From Streptomyces sp. NBC_01197 (lineage in GTDB: Bacteria > Actinomycetota > Actinomycetes > Streptomycetales > Streptomycetaceae): DNA of 64,000 nucleotides. The notes under the pieces are model-generated. The model was not told where the DNA came from. It did no database searches and saw only the letters and a program-made list of their open reading frames with translations. Where the stretch lies: positions 1 through 64,000 of the forward strand of contig NZ_CP108570.1 of NCBI RefSeq assembly GCF_036010505.1, read 5' to 3'. Shown in pieces: positions 16,546 to 25,227 of the stretch (position 1 is the stretch's first letter; the number at the start of each line of letters is the position of its first letter). The position numbers and the translations under genes are program-made.

Positions 16546-17699
16546 TTGCCCCCGGCGGCGGCCGTGAGGCGCTTGACCTCGGCCTGAGCGAGCGTGAGCT
16601 GCGTCTGCACCTCGCGCTTCTCGTCCTTCGTGTCGTTCACGGTCGTGTGGAGCGTGTCGACCTGGTCCGCCAGTTCGCGCTGCCGCTCGACGGCCCGGCC
16701 CAGCTCGGCCGCGTGCGCCTTCTCCTGCTCGGTACGGCGCTCCTTCTCTGCGGTGACACGGGTCTCGGCGTCCCGGTCGGCCTGCTCGGCGCGGGCCGTC
16801 GCGGCACGGACCGCTTCCTCGGCGACGGTGACCTTGTCCTGCGCAGCCTTGACCGCCTTCTCCGCCTCGGCCCTGGCCGTTTCGGCGGCGGCCTTCTCGT
16901 CCTTGACGGCCTGTTCCATCTCCCGGACCTGACGGTCGGACTCGACCTTGGCCTTCCCCGCCGCGTCCTCGACGGCCTTGACCTCCTTGGCGGCGGTGTC
17001 CTTGGCGTCGGCGACCTTCCGGTCCGCCTCGTCCTGCAGGTCGATGACCCGCTGCTCCGCGTCGTCCGTCGCCTTCTTGATGGCCTGGTCGGCTTCGGCC
17101 TGCAGGCGCTGGATGCGCTCCTCCGCCTCCGCCCGCGCCTTCTCCAGGTTCTCCTCGAACCGGGTCGTCCCCTCCTCCAGCAGGGTGATGGCGCGCTCGG
17201 CGGCCTCCTGCGCCTCCTCGGTCTCGGCGCGGGCGAGGTCGCGCTGGCGCATGGCCGCGTCCCGCTCGGTGTTCGCGGTGGTCGTCTTCTTTCGCCACTC
17301 GGCGACCTGGGAGTCCGCGGTCGCGGCGACGGCGGCGACCTCGGCCTCGGCGGCTTCCGGGTCAGTGACGGTCTGGAGCAGGTCGACGTACCGGGCCAGC
17401 TCGGTTCGCAGCTCGTCGACCTTCTGCAGCACGGTGCCCTGCACGATGCCGGCGGTCCGGGCAGCGTCGGTGACGACGCGGTCGGACGGCTCCTCGGCGG
17501 GCTTGGTGCCGCCGCTCTTCCCGCGCTTGGCCCGGAAGGAACTCATCGCGTTGTGCTCGGGGTCGGAGCAGTATTTCGGCGCCCGGCCCGGTGCCGTGGG
17601 GTCCTTGGGGACCGGCGGGACCGTGCACCCGGGGAACGCGCACTGCGACGCTTCCTCGGTGCGGGCCTCGTCGGTCTGCTCGGTCTGCTGCTCGCTCAT
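16542..17699 (-). CDS. Zinc-finger coiled-coil protein (KfrA-like architecture)
   Basis: The ATG at 17699 has GGAG 9 bases upstream, so I use it rather than the TTG at 17705. The N-terminus (about 15-55) contains CAFPGC and YCSDPEHN, a probable Cys/His zinc site, then FRAKRG. From about residue 75 to the C-terminus the protein is a nearly continuous coiled coil of Ala/Glu/Lys heptads. Length 385 aa. The 5'-truncated protein at the window start has the same kind of coiled coil. KfrA-like plasmid proteins form DNA-bound filaments that help partition and autoregulate; the striking repeats just upstream (17751-17807) would suit such autoregulation. This role is inferred. Confidence 0.65.
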   Translation of the reverse strand: MSEQQTEQTDEARTEEASQCAFPGCTVPPVPKDPTAPGRAPKYCSDPEHNAMSSFRAKRGKSGGTKPAEEPSDRVVTDAARTAGIVQGTVLQKVDELRTELARYVDLLQTVTDPEAAEAEVAAVAATADSQVAEWRKKTTTANTERDAAMRQRDLARAETEEAQEAAERAITLLEEGTTRFEENLEKARAEAEERIQRLQAEADQAIKKATDDAEQRVIDLQDEADRKVADAKDTAAKEVKAVEDAAGKAKVESDRQVREMEQAVKDEKAAAETARAEAEKAVKAAQDKVTVAEEAVRAATARAEQADRDAETRVTAEKERRTEQEKAHAAELGRAVERQRELADQVDTLHTTVNDTKDEKREVQTQLTLAQAEVKRLTAAAGGK

Positions 17700-18403
17700 C
17701 TGCAAGAACTCCTACTTCGCGGTGGGTTGCGCAGGACTCCAGTCTAATGTATTGCATTGCATTCCGTCAATGCATTGCATTGCCTGCGATGCAATGAAAC
17801 GCAATGCTTTAGGGAGTGTCGGCATGATCGCGGCCGTCTGGGTGCCGGTCGCGGCGACCGCTGGCGGTGTGTCACGGCTTGCCGTGCTCAGTGGGCGTCG
17901 TACGGGGGCTTGGGCTCGTCTCACCGGGCGTCGCGGCCGGGCTGGTGGTCCTCGACCTCCTGGCGGTGGCCCTCGTCGACCGGCCCCGGGTCCGGCCGGC
18001 AGTCGGCGGCCGGCGTCTCGCCACCGGCTCCCCTTTTTCCGTAGCTGGCTGTCTTTCCCAGCTCGAAGCACCCGCAGCCGCGCGCGCGGCTGGCCACGGA
18101 GGATCACGGGCCCTGGGCGCTGCTCATCCGGCCTGCGCCATGGCTCGGGCCGGAGCGGGGTGCTCCCTCGTCGGTTGGGCGCGCGTAGCGCTGCCGCGGT
18201 TCTCGGGGTGCCGGAAAGGATCGCGCTCGCGCGACCGCGCAGCGGCGCCGTAGGCGTCCTTGGAGCGCTCCCCGGGGTTCGTGGCACCCTCTGGGGCCCA
18301 ATCGACGAGGGAGTGCACCGCGACCCACCTTCACCCCGACCCCCCACCGACTGGCAGGCGGCGACGCTCCCCCCGCCCCCTCGGAGAGCGGGCCCGCCGG
18401 AGG
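17700..18403. other. Intergenic tract with operator repeats, no confident gene
   Basis: No frame here has convincing codon usage. A plus-strand frame from 17824 begins MIAAVWVPVAATAGGV, then turns Arg/Pro/Gly-rich, while another frame from about 17885 encodes the hydrophobic GVAAGLVVLDLLAVALV. Together these could be a frameshifted small membrane-protein gene, but I cannot show it. The first 110 bases hold the operator-like repeats. The rest holds nothing I can identify. Confidence 0.35.
17751..17807. promoter_or_regulatory. Iterated ATTGC/GCAAT operator upstream of coiled-coil operon
   Basis: An A+T-rich island in very G+C-rich DNA contains ATTGCATTGCATT (17751-17763), ATGCATTGCATTGC (17770-17783) and, in inverted orientation, GATGCAATG and CGCAATGC (17789-17807). 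The pentamer ATTGC or its complement occurs at least six times. It begins about 50 bases upstream of the coiled-coil gene's ATG. It is most simply a multi-site operator for the first gene product. Confidence 0.6.
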
Positions 18404-18486
18404 CATCGGTCTGCCCGGCGGAGTCCTCGCGCGTGCACGCGTAGAGGCCGCTCAAAACGCTCAGAACTCCGCCGGGCAGACCGATG
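18404..18486. repeat. 21-bp perfect inverted repeat with 41-base loop
   Basis: Left arm 18404-18424 (CATCGGTCTGCCCGGCGGAG plus T) is the exact complement of 18466-18486. The loop holds a 12-base palindrome CGCGTGCACGCG. It lies 45 bases beyond the stop of the minus-strand gene fragment at 18532, so it may be that gene's terminator. Its long loop is unusual for that. Confidence 0.6.
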
Positions 18487-18531
18487 GGGCGAGACCGGCT
18501 GGTCCCGCCCCATCCTCGTTCTGTGGCGCGG

Positions 18532-18928
18532 CTACTCGGCGGCCGGCGGCGTGCCGACGGCGATGCGGGCGCCGACCAGCTGCCCGGTCTGGGCGGCGGC
18601 GCGCAGTGCCTTCGTGGCGGCCTTGTCGTCGTGGCGCAGCTCGTCGAGCCCGACGGTGCCGACGTAGAGCACGGCCCACCCGTAGCGGGCGGCCAGCTGC
18701 AGCCAGCCGTCCGGCAACTCGACCGACCCGGTGAAGAACTGCCTGCCGTCGGGGTCGAGGATCAGCAGCCCGTCCTCGCCGGCCGGGCCGTGACCGAGCA
18801 GCAGCACGCCGATCCACTCGGCGACCTGTGGCGGGGCCTGGCGCAGCCGGGTGACCAACTGAAAGCCCTGGGCGAGCAGGTGGCTGGCGACCACGTTGGT
18901 CAGCTCGCCGGTGGGGTTGTCCGGCCCC
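18532..18928 (-). pseudogene. C-terminal part of a gene split by the transposon
   Basis: From the transposon end the frame reads PGPDNPTGELTNVVASHLLAQGF and continues for about 130 residues to GARIAVGTPPAAE. The fragment has no start of its own with a ribosome site. On the other side of the transposon, the minus-strand gene at 25590 ends in VVTDNGPG at the opposite inverted repeat. The two halves read naturally as one protein of about 250 aa. Direct joining of the flanks is off by one base. The family is unknown; GLLILDPDGRQFFTG suggests an alpha/beta domain. Confidence 0.65.
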
Positions 18929-18970
18929 GGGGATCAATCGAACCGTGGTTGGCGCTGAGATTGATCATGG
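18929..18970 (+). repeat. Left terminal inverted repeat of first transposon
   Basis: 42 bases from GGGGATCAATCGAACC to TTGATCATGG, the exact reverse complement of 25186-25227. Identity would extend 3 bases outward (CCC) because of the surrounding C/G run. Confidence 0.9.
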
Positions 18971-19054
18971 CCATTTAGCACAACTTCGGGATGCGGGTTC
19001 AGGTTTCTCCGAAAGCCCAGTGGGCCCGGATGATGGGTAGTTACCGTCCGCCGC

Positions 19055-22000
19055 GTGCCGGTGGAATTTCTGAGCGATGAGCAGGCCGAGGCGTACGGAC
19101 GATTCGTGGAGGAGCCGACGCGGCCGGAGTTGGAGCGGTTCTTCTTCCTGGACGACGTGGACCGGGACCTGATCGCGTTGCGCCGCACGACGGCGCACCA
19201 GCTGGGGTTCGCGGTGCAGATGTGCACCGTCCGGTACGTCGGCCGGTTCCTGGTGGACGACCCGCTGGACGTGCCGTGGTCGGTCGTCGAGCATCTGACC
19301 GCGCAGTTGCAGATCGAGGACGCGTCGGTGGTGAAGCGGTACACCGAGCGGGCGAAGACGGCGTACGAGCACGCGTGGGAGATCCGGGACGCCTACGGCT
19401 ACCACCCGTTCGAGGACGCGGAGTGGGGCCGGAAGTTCCGCGCGTTCCTGCACGGACGGGCGTGGACGGGCGCCGAGGGGCCGGTGGCCCTGTTCAACCA
19501 GGCGGTGGGCTGGCTGCGGCGCCACCGGGTGCTGTTGCCGGGCGTGAGCGTGCTGGCCAAGCAGGTCGCCTCCGTGCGCCAGGTCGCGGAGAAGCGGCTG
19601 TACGCGACGGTGGCGGGCGCCGCGCGGCGTGCGGACGCGTCGTTGTCGGCCGATCTGGTGGCGCTGCTCGGCGTGCCGGAGGGGCGGCGGATCTCGGAGT
19701 TGGAGCGGCTGCGCCGGCCGCCGACGCGGACGACGGGTGCGGGCCTGGCGAAGGCGTTGGAGCGGGTGGATGAGATCTCGGCGTTCCGTTTGGGCCGGGT
19801 GAAGCTGGACAAGGTGCCGCCGAACCGGCTGGCGACGCTGGCACGGGTCGGCCTGGGGTCGAAGGCGCCGATCCTGGAGCGCACCCCGGAGCCGAAGCGC
19901 ACCGCGCTACTGACGTCGGTAGTGCGGCACCTGGAGGCGTCCGCGATCGACGACGCGCTGGATCTGTTCTCGGTGCTGATGCAGGTGAAGCTGATCAGCG
20001 CCGCGCGGCGGGCGACAGACCGGGACTGGCTCGCGGCCCGGCCTCGCATGGCGAAGGCGTCGCGGATGCTCGACGGGGTGTTCCGGCTGTGGAGCGAGCA
20101 GTTGGACCTGATCACCGAGAGCGGCACCGACCTCGATGCGAGTGCGATGTGGCGGGCGCTGGAGACGGCGATCGGGCCGCGCGAGGAGGTGATGGCCGCC
20201 TCGGCGTTGCTGGGAGAGCTGATCGGGCCTGCGGACGAGGAGGCCGAGGCAGAGATGCGACGCCTGCTGGCCACCCGCTACAACACTGTTCGCCCCTTCC
20301 TGTTGCTACTCGGGGAGTCGCCCGCGCTGGGGGCGGCCTCCGGCGGCAAGCGGATTCTGGAGGCGGTGAAGCGCCTCCCGGTACTGGCTCGGCGGAAGGT
20401 GAAGGCCAAGCCGCTGCTGCCGCGTGAGATCGACGCCAAGCTGGTGCCGGCAGCCTGGAAGAAGCCGGTGTACTCCAACCCGGACCTGCCCGAGGGCGCG
20501 GTGGACCGCGACGCGTATGCGGTGTGCGTGCTGGAGCAGCTGTTCCGCGCGCTGAACCGGCGCGACGTGTTCGCCTCGCCGTCGAACCGGTGGGCGGACC
20601 CGCGGGCGCGTCTACTGGACGGCAAGCAGTGGGAGGCCGTCTCCGAGGATGTACTGCACGGCCTGAGCCTGGACGAGCCGGTCGCCGAACACCTGGCCGG
20701 GCGGGTACGGGCCCTGGACGCGGCCTGGCAGCTGATGGCCGAACGACTGGAGGAGGCCGGGCAGGACGCGAAGCTCAGCTTCGAGGTCCAGCCCAACGGC
20801 CGGTTGAAGCTGAACGTCGACAGGCTCGGCGCGCTCGGCGAGAGCGAGTCCCTGAAATGGCTGCGCAAGACCACCGCGAAGATGCTCCCGAAGATCGACC
20901 TGCCGGACCTGTTGTTCGAGGTCGACTCCTGGACCGGGTTCCTGGACGCCTTCGTGCACCTCGGGGACGGCCGTACCCGGATGGAGAACCTGAAGACATC
21001 CCTGGTCGCGCTGCTGGTGAGCGAGGCGTGCAACATCGGCTACACCCCCGTCATCGACGCGGACGACGAGGCACTCACCCGGGCCCGGCTGGTCCACGTC
21101 GACCAGTACTACCTGCGCGCCGACACCATCGCCGCGGCGAACGCGAAGCTGATCGAAGCCCAGGGGCGGGTGCCGATCGTGGAGCACTGGGGCGACGGCC
21201 TGCTCGCGTCCGTCGACGGGCTGCGGTTCGTAGTGCCCAAGCGAACCATCAACGCCGGTCCGTCGCCGAAGTACTACCACTTCAAACGGGGCATCACCTG
21301 GCTCAACGCCGTGAACGACCAGGTAGCGGGCATCGGGCAGATGGTCGTGCCCGGCGCCCCGCGCGATTCCCTGCACATCCTGGACACCCTGCTGAACCTC
21401 GACGCCGGGGTGAAGCCGGACATGGTGGCTACCGACAACGCCTCCTACTCCGACATGGTGTTCGGCCTGTTCTCCCTGCTCGGCTACAACTTCTCGCCCC
21501 GCTTCCGCGACCTGGCCGACCAGAGGTTCTGGCGGGCGGAGCTGCCTGGGGTGGAGACCGGTGGGTACGGGCCGTTGGAGCCTCTGGCCTGCAACAAGGT
21601 GAATCTGAACAAGGTGATCACGCACTGGCCGGACATGCTCAGGGTGGTCGGCTCCCTGGTGACCGGGCAGGTGCGGGCGTACGATCTGCTGCGGATGTTC
21701 GGCCGCGAGGGACGTCCCACCCCGCTGGGCAACGCGTTCGCCGAGTACGGGCGGATCGCCAAGACTCTGCACCTGCTACGGGTCGTCGACCCGGTCGACG
21801 ACACCTACCGGCGGCAGATGAACCGGCAGCTCACCGTGCAGGAGTCCCGCCACAAGCTCGCCCGCGACATTTGCCACGGCAAGCGCGGGCAGATCATGCA
21901 GGCGTACAAGACAGGCCAGGAGGATCAGCTCGGCGCGCTCGGTCTTGTGCTGAATGCCGCCGTACTGTGGACGACTCGCTATCTCGACGCCGCGGTCGAG

Positions 22001-22210
22001 GAGTTGTGGGCCCTGCCCACCGAGGAGCGCGAGCACGACGTCCTGGACGAAGACGTCGCCCGCGTCTCCCCGCTCAAGCACGCCAACCTCAACGTGCTCG
22101 GCCGCTACAACTTCACCGCCAGTGTCCCGGCCGCCGGTGCCCTGCGCCCGCTGCGCGACCCTGACTCGCCGGAGCTGGACGAGGACGACGACGGGAGCGG
22201 TCAGGAGTGA
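19055..22210 (+). CDS. tnpA: Tn3-family transposase
   Basis: 1051-aa DDE transposase of the Tn3 family, of normal length. The N-terminal half is the DUF4158-like region (from MPVEFLSDEQAEAYGRF). The C-terminal half is the catalytic domain. Candidate triad: Asp in LLASVDGLRF (about 718), Asp in MVATDNASYSDMVFG (about 793), and Glu in AEYGRIAKTLHLLR (about 897). It starts at a GTG 84 bases inside the left inverted repeat without a clear ribosome site. Uninterrupted, so probably active. It shares little obvious sequence with the transposase of the second element, which starts quite differently. Confidence 0.93.
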   Translation: MPVEFLSDEQAEAYGRFVEEPTRPELERFFFLDDVDRDLIALRRTTAHQLGFAVQMCTVRYVGRFLVDDPLDVPWSVVEHLTAQLQIEDASVVKRYTERAKTAYEHAWEIRDAYGYHPFEDAEWGRKFRAFLHGRAWTGAEGPVALFNQAVGWLRRHRVLLPGVSVLAKQVASVRQVAEKRLYATVAGAARRADASLSADLVALLGVPEGRRISELERLRRPPTRTTGAGLAKALERVDEISAFRLGRVKLDKVPPNRLATLARVGLGSKAPILERTPEPKRTALLTSVVRHLEASAIDDALDLFSVLMQVKLISAARRATDRDWLAARPRMAKASRMLDGVFRLWSEQLDLITESGTDLDASAMWRALETAIGPREEVMAASALLGELIGPADEEAEAEMRRLLATRYNTVRPFLLLLGESPALGAASGGKRILEAVKRLPVLARRKVKAKPLLPREIDAKLVPAAWKKPVYSNPDLPEGAVDRDAYAVCVLEQLFRALNRRDVFASPSNRWADPRARLLDGKQWEAVSEDVLHGLSLDEPVAEHLAGRVRALDAAWQLMAERLEEAGQDAKLSFEVQPNGRLKLNVDRLGALGESESLKWLRKTTAKMLPKIDLPDLLFEVDSWTGFLDAFVHLGDGRTRMENLKTSLVALLVSEACNIGYTPVIDADDEALTRARLVHVDQYYLRADTIAAANAKLIEAQGRVPIVEHWGDGLLASVDGLRFVVPKRTINAGPSPKYYHFKRGITWLNAVNDQVAGIGQMVVPGAPRDSLHILDTLLNLDAGVKPDMVATDNASYSDMVFGLFSLLGYNFSPRFRDLADQRFWRAELPGVETGGYGPLEPLACNKVNLNKVITHWPDMLRVVGSLVTGQVRAYDLLRMFGREGRPTPLGNAFAEYGRIAKTLHLLRVVDPVDDTYRRQMNRQLTVQESRHKLARDICHGKRGQIMQAYKTGQEDQLGALGLVLNAAVLWTTRYLDAAVEELWALPTEEREHDVLDEDVARVSPLKHANLNVLGRYNFTASVPAAGALRPLRDPDSPELDEDDDGSGQE

Positions 22211-22246
22211 CGGGCAGGACCTGGTCGGCGGCGCGCGGCCCCTGAC

Positions 22247-22837
22247 TCAGGGTGACTGCGGGGCGCCGTGTCGCAGGCCGTCGAAGAGGAGGGCGGTGAT
22301 CTGCCGGGCCTCGACCAACCAGCCCTCCGTGGCGCGCATTCCGCAGATGCCGCCCAGGGCGCGCAACAGGGTGGAGCCTGTGACGTCGTCGCGGACGGTG
22401 CCGGCCGCGCTGCCGGCTTCGAGCAGCAGGGAGAGGGCGTTGGCCATACGGGTGCGTGCGTCGTCGAAGACCGGTGAGTCTGTCGCCATGATGCTTTCCA
22501 GCACACTGGACATCCCCTTGCCCACCGCCGCGTGGTCCACGAGCAGCAGCAGGAAGCGCCGCAGCGCTTCCTCCGGGGTGTGTTGGTCCAGGAGGACGCC
22601 TGGCGTGGCGCACAGGTCGTCGACCTCTTTGCGGTAGACCTCCTCGATCAGCGCTTCGCGGGTTTCGAAGTGGCGGTAGAGCGTTCCGACGGCGACGCCG
22701 GCGCTGCGGGCGATGTCCTCGACGTGCGCGTCGGTGTCGCCGCAGAGGAACGCCTGGCGGGCTGCGGACAGCAGTGCCTCGCGGTTGCGTCGCGCGTCGG
22801 CGCGCAGCGGGCGTGATGCCGGCAAGAGAACCCCCAT
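22247..22837 (-). CDS. TetR-family transcriptional regulator
   Basis: 196-aa one-domain repressor. The N-terminal DNA-binding region reads RREALLSAARQAFLCGDTDAHVEDIARSAGVAVGTLYRHFETREALIEEVY in effect, with the HTH at about residues 38-60 (VAVGTLYRHF is the signature). The ligand-binding C-terminal half contains AVGKGMSSVLESIM and has no recognisable specificity. It is divergent from the SDR gene across a 69-base gap, so the usual model applies: it represses itself and the SDR-VOC pair until a substrate binds. It is cargo of the first transposon. Confidence 0.85.
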   Translation of the reverse strand: MGVLLPASRPLRADARRNREALLSAARQAFLCGDTDAHVEDIARSAGVAVGTLYRHFETREALIEEVYRKEVDDLCATPGVLLDQHTPEEALRRFLLLLVDHAAVGKGMSSVLESIMATDSPVFDDARTRMANALSLLLEAGSAAGTVRDDVTGSTLLRALGGICGMRATEGWLVEARQITALLFDGLRHGAPQSP

Positions 22838-22906
22838 AAGGTGAGTCTGGTTCCGTTTACGTGTACCGTTTCCGGAGTCAGGTTCATCTTACGGAGGGGA
22901 TTCCCC

Positions 22907-23680
22907 ATGCCGAACACCGACGAGGGCCTGGACGGCCTGCGAGTGCTGGTCACCGGCGGCAGCCGGGGCTTGGGCGCGGCGACCGTGCGCCGCTTTGTCG
23001 CCGCAGGCGCAACCGTGCTGACGGCCTCCCGCAGCCGACCCGAGGAGGGCGGGGGCGCCACCTTCGTGCCGGCGGACCTCTCGACGCAGCAGGGCGTGGC
23101 CGAGCTCGGCCGCCGGGTCGTCGAACAGGTGGGCGGAGTGGACGTGCTTGTGAACAACGCAGGCGCGGCCAGCGCCCCGGCGCCGACCCTGAGCCGGTCC
23201 GACGCATCCTGGCAGGCGGACCTGGAGATGAACCTCCTCAGCGCGGTACGCCTAGACCGGGCCCTGGTGCCGGGAATGGTCGAGCGGGGCTCCGGCGTCG
23301 TCGTGCACGTCTCCTCGATCGCGAGCCAACTTCCCCAGCGCACCGAGGCGTCCTACGCCGCCGCCAAGGCCGCGCTCAACACCTACAGCCGCGAACTGGC
23401 CACCGAGGTCGGCGCGCACGGGGTGCGTGTGGTCTGCGTCCTTCCCGGCTTCGTCGTCACTGACGGCGCCACCGCCCACCTCCGGCACATGGCCGAGGCG
23501 CAGGGCGTGACCACCGAGGAAGTCACGCAGCAGATCGTGGACCACCTGAAGGTCCCCATGGGCCGCCCCGGAGATCCCGAAGACGTCGCCGAGATGATCG
23601 CCTTCCTCGCCTCCGGCCGCGCGAAATGGCTCACCGGAGCACAGTTCCGCGTCGACGGCGGCATCATCCCGACCGTCTGA
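22907..23680 (+). CDS. Short-chain dehydrogenase/reductase (SDR)
   Basis: 257-aa classical SDR. The ATG at 22907 is preceded by GGAGGGG at a good distance. Cofactor motif VTGGSRGLGAATV (about 12-24), NNAG (about 82), catalytic Ser in VSSIASQ and YAAAK (Tyr/Lys, about 146-150), and the C-terminal GxxFRVDGG typical of the FabG-like group. It predicts NAD(P)-dependent oxidoreduction of a small carbonyl or alcohol; the substrate is unknown. It lies 32 bases upstream of the VOC gene and divergent from the TetR gene, as in small-molecule detoxification cassettes. Confidence 0.9.
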   Translation: MPNTDEGLDGLRVLVTGGSRGLGAATVRRFVAAGATVLTASRSRPEEGGGATFVPADLSTQQGVAELGRRVVEQVGGVDVLVNNAGAASAPAPTLSRSDASWQADLEMNLLSAVRLDRALVPGMVERGSGVVVHVSSIASQLPQRTEASYAAAKAALNTYSRELATEVGAHGVRVVCVLPGFVVTDGATAHLRHMAEAQGVTTEEVTQQIVDHLKVPMGRPGDPEDVAEMIAFLASGRAKWLTGAQFRVDGGIIPTV

Positions 23681-23712
23681 GCAACCACCGACAGCACGAA
23701 CAGGACAACCCC

Positions 23713-24081
23713 ATGCCCATCACCCTGACCTCCGTGATCATCGACGCCGCCGACATCGAGAAGGAGAGCTCCTTCTGGCACCGGCTGCTCGGCGGCTCCC
23801 TCACTCCCACGCCAACCCACCACTTCGTTCAGGCCCCCGGCCTCCCGGTGATCGTCGTCCAGTCCGCCCCCGGACACACCGCCCCGAACTGGCCGGACGG
23901 CACCTCCCAGCAGATGCACCTCGACTTCGGCGTCGACGACCTCGCAACCGCCGACTGCACGGCCACCGACGCCGGCGCCACCCGACTGCGGCCCACCGAC
24001 GAGATCACCCCGGAAACCCGCACCGGTAGCCGTGTCTACGCCAGCCCGGCCGGACACCCCTTCTGTCTGCGCTCGACCTGA
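23713..24081 (+). CDS. VOC-superfamily (glyoxalase-like) protein
   Basis: 122 aa, starting MPITLTSVIIDAADIEKESSFW. The pattern SFWHRLLGG (about 20-28), HLDFGVDDL (about 78-86) and the final GHPFCLRST is that of actinobacterial glyoxalase-like VOC proteins. These bind or transform hydrophobic small molecules using paired beta-alpha-beta-beta-beta modules. The metal ligands of true glyoxalase I are not all evident. It is co-transcribed with the SDR and regulated, I infer, by the TetR protein. Confidence 0.8.
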   Translation: MPITLTSVIIDAADIEKESSFWHRLLGGSLTPTPTHHFVQAPGLPVIVVQSAPGHTAPNWPDGTSQQMHLDFGVDDLATADCTATDAGATRLRPTDEITPETRTGSRVYASPAGHPFCLRST

Positions 24082-24107
24082 GCCGGTCGCCGTCCACCGA
24101 GCCGCGC

Positions 24108-24236
24108 CCTGTCGTCAAACGTTCGTTTGACGACAGGCTGCCGACGCGTCCAATGAACCCGTGCAATCCGGGGGTTCACGGCGGCTCGAATCCAATCAGA
24201 TCCGATGGTGATTGCTGACAGGGTTTGACGACAGAT
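24108..24236. other. Candidate res site of first transposon
   Basis: CCTGTCGTCAAACG (24108-24121) and CGTTTGACGACAGG (24124-24137) form a 14-base perfect inverted repeat around a TT dinucleotide. This is the geometry of a serine-resolvase crossover subsite. A further half-site GTTTGACGACAG lies at 24223-24234, just before the resolvase start. This is the expected place and layout for a Tn3-type res, whose accessory subsites also regulate tnpR. Confidence 0.75.
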
Positions 24237-24270
24237 AGGGTCCGATCCTCCGGACGGAAGGGGCCTCTCG

Positions 24271-25191
24271 GTGGCGAACCTGGTCTACAAGCGGGTCTCG
24301 ACCGACCAGCAGTCGACCGCCCGGCAGAACCTCGTCCTGGACGAGGCCGGGATCGAGGACCCGGTCGTCTTCGAGGAGGACGGCGGCACCTCCAGCCGCC
24401 TCCACCCGCTGCAGCGGCCGAAGTTCCGCGAACTGCTCACATACGCGCGGCCGGGCGACATCGTGCACATCTCCGAGATGTTCCGCCTCGTACGCGGCAC
24501 CGGGCACATCCTCGACGTGCTCGACGTCCTCCACCGCGACCAGGTGGCGCTGCGCATCCACGACGGCGCGTTCTCCGCGATGGACCTCACTGCCCGCCAC
24601 CCGCGCACCGGCGAACTGCTGTCCACGGTGAAGTTCATGGTGCAGACCCTCGCCGCTGCCGGCGAACTGCAACGCGACCTCCAGCGCGAGCTGACCTACG
24701 ACGGACTGCGCGCCGCCGAGGCCAAGGGCAGCAAAGGCGGGCGTCGCCCCGCCATGGGGGCCGACAAGACCGACGCCGTCCGCACCGCGTACCTGAAGGG
24801 CCGCTCGATCGCCGCCCTCGCCCGCGACTACGGCGTCAGCCGCGGCGCGATCCGCACGGCGGTCACCGACCTCATGCCCGACCGCATCGCCATCGAGGAG
24901 GACGCCCCCGCCCCGGAGCTGCCGGTCGCCCTCGACATGCCGGGCAAGGTCGCCGACTTCCTTCGCACCACCGACCTGGAGCCCGCCGAGCGGGCCGCGC
25001 TCAGCGAGGGCGTGACCGTACGGCGCGGCCAGGGCTACACCCTGCGCGTCAGTGCCGTCCTCCCCGTACACCGCCAGCTCCTCGACCGCTGCCAGCCGCT
25101 CGACAACACTTCGGCGATCCCGGCACAGCGCAAGGCCCGCCGCGAGTACGCGAACCGTGTCAACGCCCTCGGGGCCACCGCCGAACCATGA
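24271..25191 (+). CDS. tnpR: Serine resolvase of first transposon
   Basis: 306-aa serine recombinase. The GTG at 24271 has GGAAGGGG upstream. The catalytic Ser is in YKRVSTDQQS (residue 10). GGTSSRLHPLQRPKFRELL and the E-helix region VKFMVQTLAAAGELQRDLQRE are recognisable. A small HTH follows (SIAALARDYGVSRGAIRTAV, about 185-205). It has an extra 100-residue C-terminal extension beyond the normal resolvase length (about 185-200 aa), with no identifiable motif. The stop overlaps the right inverted repeat. Confidence 0.88.
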   Translation: MANLVYKRVSTDQQSTARQNLVLDEAGIEDPVVFEEDGGTSSRLHPLQRPKFRELLTYARPGDIVHISEMFRLVRGTGHILDVLDVLHRDQVALRIHDGAFSAMDLTARHPRTGELLSTVKFMVQTLAAAGELQRDLQRELTYDGLRAAEAKGSKGGRRPAMGADKTDAVRTAYLKGRSIAALARDYGVSRGAIRTAVTDLMPDRIAIEEDAPAPELPVALDMPGKVADFLRTTDLEPAERAALSEGVTVRRGQGYTLRVSAVLPVHRQLLDRCQPLDNTSAIPAQRKARREYANRVNALGATAEP

Positions 25192-25227
25192 TCAATCTCA
25201 GCGCCAACCACGGTTCGATTGATCCCC
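25186..25227 (-). repeat. Right terminal inverted repeat of first transposon
   Basis: Exact reverse complement of 18929-18970. The last six bases of the tnpR reading frame lie inside this repeat. Confidence 0.9.

Larger units (their letters stand above)
18929..25227. mobile_element. Tn3-family transposon (6.3 kb) carrying TetR-SDR-VOC cargo
   Basis: Bounded by 42-bp perfect inverted repeats beginning GGGGATCAATCG, with Tn3-type tnpA, a res-like site and a serine resolvase inside. The cargo is a TetR regulator divergent from an SDR oxidoreductase and a VOC-fold protein. No clean 5-bp target duplication can be drawn: both ends fall in a CCC/GGGG tract. The element interrupts a minus-strand gene whose halves are at 18532-18928 and 25228-25590. 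Confidence 0.88.

Noticed and set aside
17824..18444. Possible membrane protein gene downstream of the ATTGC array
   Set aside because: Hydrophobic segments fall in two different frames and the rest is Arg/Pro-rich; a frameshifted gene is possible but not supportable.
24150..24210. tRNA-like fragment near GGCTCGAATCC
   Set aside because: Resembles a T-arm 3' part, but no acceptor, D or anticodon arms could be folded around it.
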